NCBI GenBank assembly: GCA_016758965.1 | Contig: JAEPRB010000091.1 | Span: forward strand, 62,001 to 126,000 | Length of the DNA: 64,000 nt | Source of the DNA: Circinella minor | Taxonomy: Eukaryota > Mucoromycota > Mucoromycetes > Mucorales > Lichtheimiaceae | Direction: 5' to 3' | Shown: positions 62,201 through 64,000 of the stretch, piece by piece | Numbering within the stretch: the first letter of the stretch is position 1 | Layout: every line of letters begins with the position of its first letter | Program-made: the position numbers and the translations under genes | Notes under the pieces: model-generated | Told to the model about the DNA's origin: nothing | The model's input: the letters and a program-made list of their open reading frames with translations, nothing else | Database searches by the model: none

Positions 62201-62853
62201 ATTTCGCCCAAAGACCAAGCTACCCAAAAAACAATAAATCCAACAATAGCGTATGCTATCAAAAAATAATAATATGATGATAATCTTTTAATTCAATGAC
62301 ATTACTTGGCTATTATAATCAATTCGCTTTGAAAATTCGCTTTACCTAGTAAGGCACCCAAAGGACCTAACAGCATCATTTGTTTTTGTTACAATTGTAA
62401 AAAGCTCTATTAGTGCCACAAAAAGATGACTTGGTTTCACAGAAAATATAAAGTTATTTTTATATACCTCCCAAATTTAAATTTGCACCTGATCCAAGAA
62501 AAAGCCCTTGACCTATGACACCGCCTAGCGAAATCATCTACAATACAAGGTCGTTGTTTACAACATCTTCCCCCAGTTAGATATGAAGAAGAGAGAGAGA
62601 GAGAGAAATAGATTATATAGCCAGCTATTATATGTTAATATTACGACAAAACAAGATAAATATAATAATATCTTACCGCCAAATGCCGTGCTTTGAGTGT
62701 ACGTTTTAATTCATGATTTCGAGTGGACTGAGTATAAGCAACACTAGATACAGTACTACCGGTTGTATCATCATCGTCGAACCCATAAGGATCATACATG
62801 ATATTTATATCCGAAGTAATTCTTGCTTGACTTGGCCGAGGAAAATCGGTCAT
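59283..62853 (-). CDS. Amino-acid permease (APC superfamily, fungal YAT-like)
   Basis: Minus-strand exons: 62853-62677, 62537-62468, 62366-62346, 62255-62185, 62107-62031, [61832], 61735-61648, 61572-61487, 61409-61345, 61215-61112, 61005-60983, 60855-60829, 60742-60682, 60590-60555, 60388-60252, 60128-60065, 59977-59954, 59848-59283. They total 565 residues. About twelve hydrophobic segments are readable. Family landmarks: RTLKARHLAMISLGGVIGQG at the first helix, GPLGALLAYAIVGFIVFWV, FGAAIGYNYW, GTEIVGITAGETGNPRK, ANSAFYVSSRTMLALSQEG, and a C-terminal W-containing tail. It would import amino acids by proton symport at the plasma membrane; the substrate cannot be told. One intron has a GC donor (GCAAGT). 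A single extra G is required between exons 62107-62031 and 61735-61648, best supplied by a one-nucleotide exon at 61832. Confidence 0.88.
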
Positions 62854-64000
62854 CTTTGCGTTTCTTCTTTTTCAACTTCTTGTTGGTATGTGAATTATTA
62901 TAGTTGATGCGCTCTAAAAGTTTTTTTTTTTTTTCAGACAAAAGGATTATGACAACAAAATAAATAAGTATTATATAAAAATATTTCCTTTCTTTCTTTT
63001 AGGTTGTCAAATAGTTTAAGATTTTATATGTTTTGAAATACAAAAAAAGTAAAACTAGGTAAAAAATAAAATTGAGTGGGGAAAGGAGGACAGAAAAGAA
63101 AAAGAAAAATGCAAGTTTAAAAAAAGAATGATGAGGAATTTCTTGATTTGTACTTCTCGGGATTAAAAGTGTGCTTACTTTTTTTTTCTGTGTTCACATC
63201 ATATGTGTTATGTTGTATAACCAATGTGGTGTACACTTTTTGAGATAAGGTCATCGTCATCTTAACTTGTTTTGAGGTCCCAAATTTGAATTTCAGGTAT
63301 CAAATAGAGTTCGGTAAAGGTTGATCGAAATCCAACATAGAAAGTGGGTAGTTATAATTAATTATGAGGTTATTTCATATTACAAATCGCTGTTGACCAA
63401 CTGTTTAATAAAGCATTTTCATCTCCTTGAGTTTATATCCTTATAGCTTACATTACGGGCATTTAAAAGCTATGACAAAAATAATATACTTTTCAACTGA
63501 TCAAATAGTGTATGATAATAGCAAAAAGAAAGAATGATCTACTCGCATAATCGAACAATTTTCTTTATTTAGTTTGGCTTCAAGGAGGGGTTGGGTATCT
63601 TCTGTTAACTGCTAATCGCTAAGCCCGTAACACCTCCTCCACAACCTAAATGTTACTTAGTGTCGTACTCGCAACAAAAGTTTCAGATTATTGAGGATCT
63701 TGTTCAGTTAAGTTTTATCTTATTAATGTTTCCCTCAGCACCACCTTCAGAGTAACGAAAAATTTCATCGGGCAGAAACATATCACCAACCTTTATCAAT
63801 ACTTCATTAACATATGTTATTATTTTTAGCGCTATAAACCATTCTAGCTAAAAATAAAATAAATAAAAATGATATCCATAGCAACCCAGGAAAATCTCAA
63901 ATATGGAAGGCTCATCTCGAAATCGTAATGAAGCAGATAAATTGCGTTTATGAATCAAGCTCATGTTTCTATACACGCACAAGTAAACGTTGTATCAGGT
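62854..64000. other. Upstream region of the permease gene; no further gene seen
   Basis: This 1.1-kb stretch to the window end has no supportable coding sequence. A T14 run sits about 70 bp upstream of the permease ATG. No recognised regulatory site can be defended, though the permease promoter must lie at its left end. Confidence 0.45.

Noticed and set aside
61932..62262. Frames of 79 and 108 residues inside the permease gene
   Set aside because: They read through introns or in the wrong frame of the permease exons.
1..64000. tRNA, rRNA and CRISPR arrays
   Set aside because: I looked for T-loop GGTTCGAA-like boxes with partner arms and for regular spaced repeats and found none convincing; simple repeats are microsatellites. 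A tRNAscan run would be decisive.

Overview
The window is nuclear DNA of an early-diverging fungus, most likely Mucoromycota (Mucorales-like). It is very AT-rich and has long poly-A/poly-T tracts. Genes carry many short introns (about 50-150 nt) with GTAAGT or GTAAAA donors and T-rich acceptors. Coding regions hold CAA/ACA/AAT repeats, and the gene set is fungal: DASH subunit Dad4, Rsc7/Swp82, calcineurin B, Argonaute, DUF1479 dioxygenase. The genus cannot be fixed from the sequence alone. All exon coordinates were derived by hand from splice sites, reading-frame continuity and family resemblance; no searches were run.

Layout. 0-4 kb: 3' end of a profilin gene (+), calcineurin B (+), an acidic unknown protein (-), Dad4 (+). 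4.7-10.9 kb: a 15-exon gene (+) encoding a fatty acyl-CoA reductase fused to a GNPAT/GPAT-type acyltransferase whose HX4D histidine is replaced by alanine. 11.5-15.7 kb: a small Cys-rich protein (-) divergent from a YEATS2-like chromatin protein (+). 15.8-23.2 kb: G-protein alpha subunit, DUF1479 dioxygenase and the DRG1/Rbg1 GTPase, all (-). 23.2-26.7 kb: a 3.5-kb gene-free AT-rich stretch. 26.7-29.7 kb: Argonaute (+) with an intact slicer tetrad. 31.0-41.6 kb: two F-box/LRR-like paralogues (+) flanking a compositionally distinct 2.7-kb patch (about 35.1-37.9 kb) that looks like a decayed mobile element. 42.5-46.2 kb: an Rsc7/Swp82 domain fused to a double PHD finger plus a third PHD (+). 46.6-47.4 kb: a disordered protein with two Atg8-interaction-like motifs (+). 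48.4-56.7 kb: one giant 2,732-residue protein with ASH/MSP (Hydin-like) beta-sandwich repeats (-), split by a single intron. 59.3-62.9 kb: an amino-acid permease with about 18 exons (-), including a GC-AG intron and a candidate one-nucleotide microexon. 62.9-64.0 kb: upstream sequence only.

Functional links. Calcineurin B and the G-alpha subunit are signalling proteins. The YEATS2-like protein (ADA/ATAC-type acetyltransferase module) and the Rsc7-PHD fusion (SWI/SNF-RSC type remodeller) are chromatin readers. Argonaute is the RNAi effector. The acyl-CoA reductase/acyltransferase fusion suggests a lipid pathway coupling fatty alcohol formation to glycerol- or DHAP-lipid metabolism, but its acyltransferase half looks catalytically altered. 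There is no operon-like clustering; neighbouring genes appear functionally independent.
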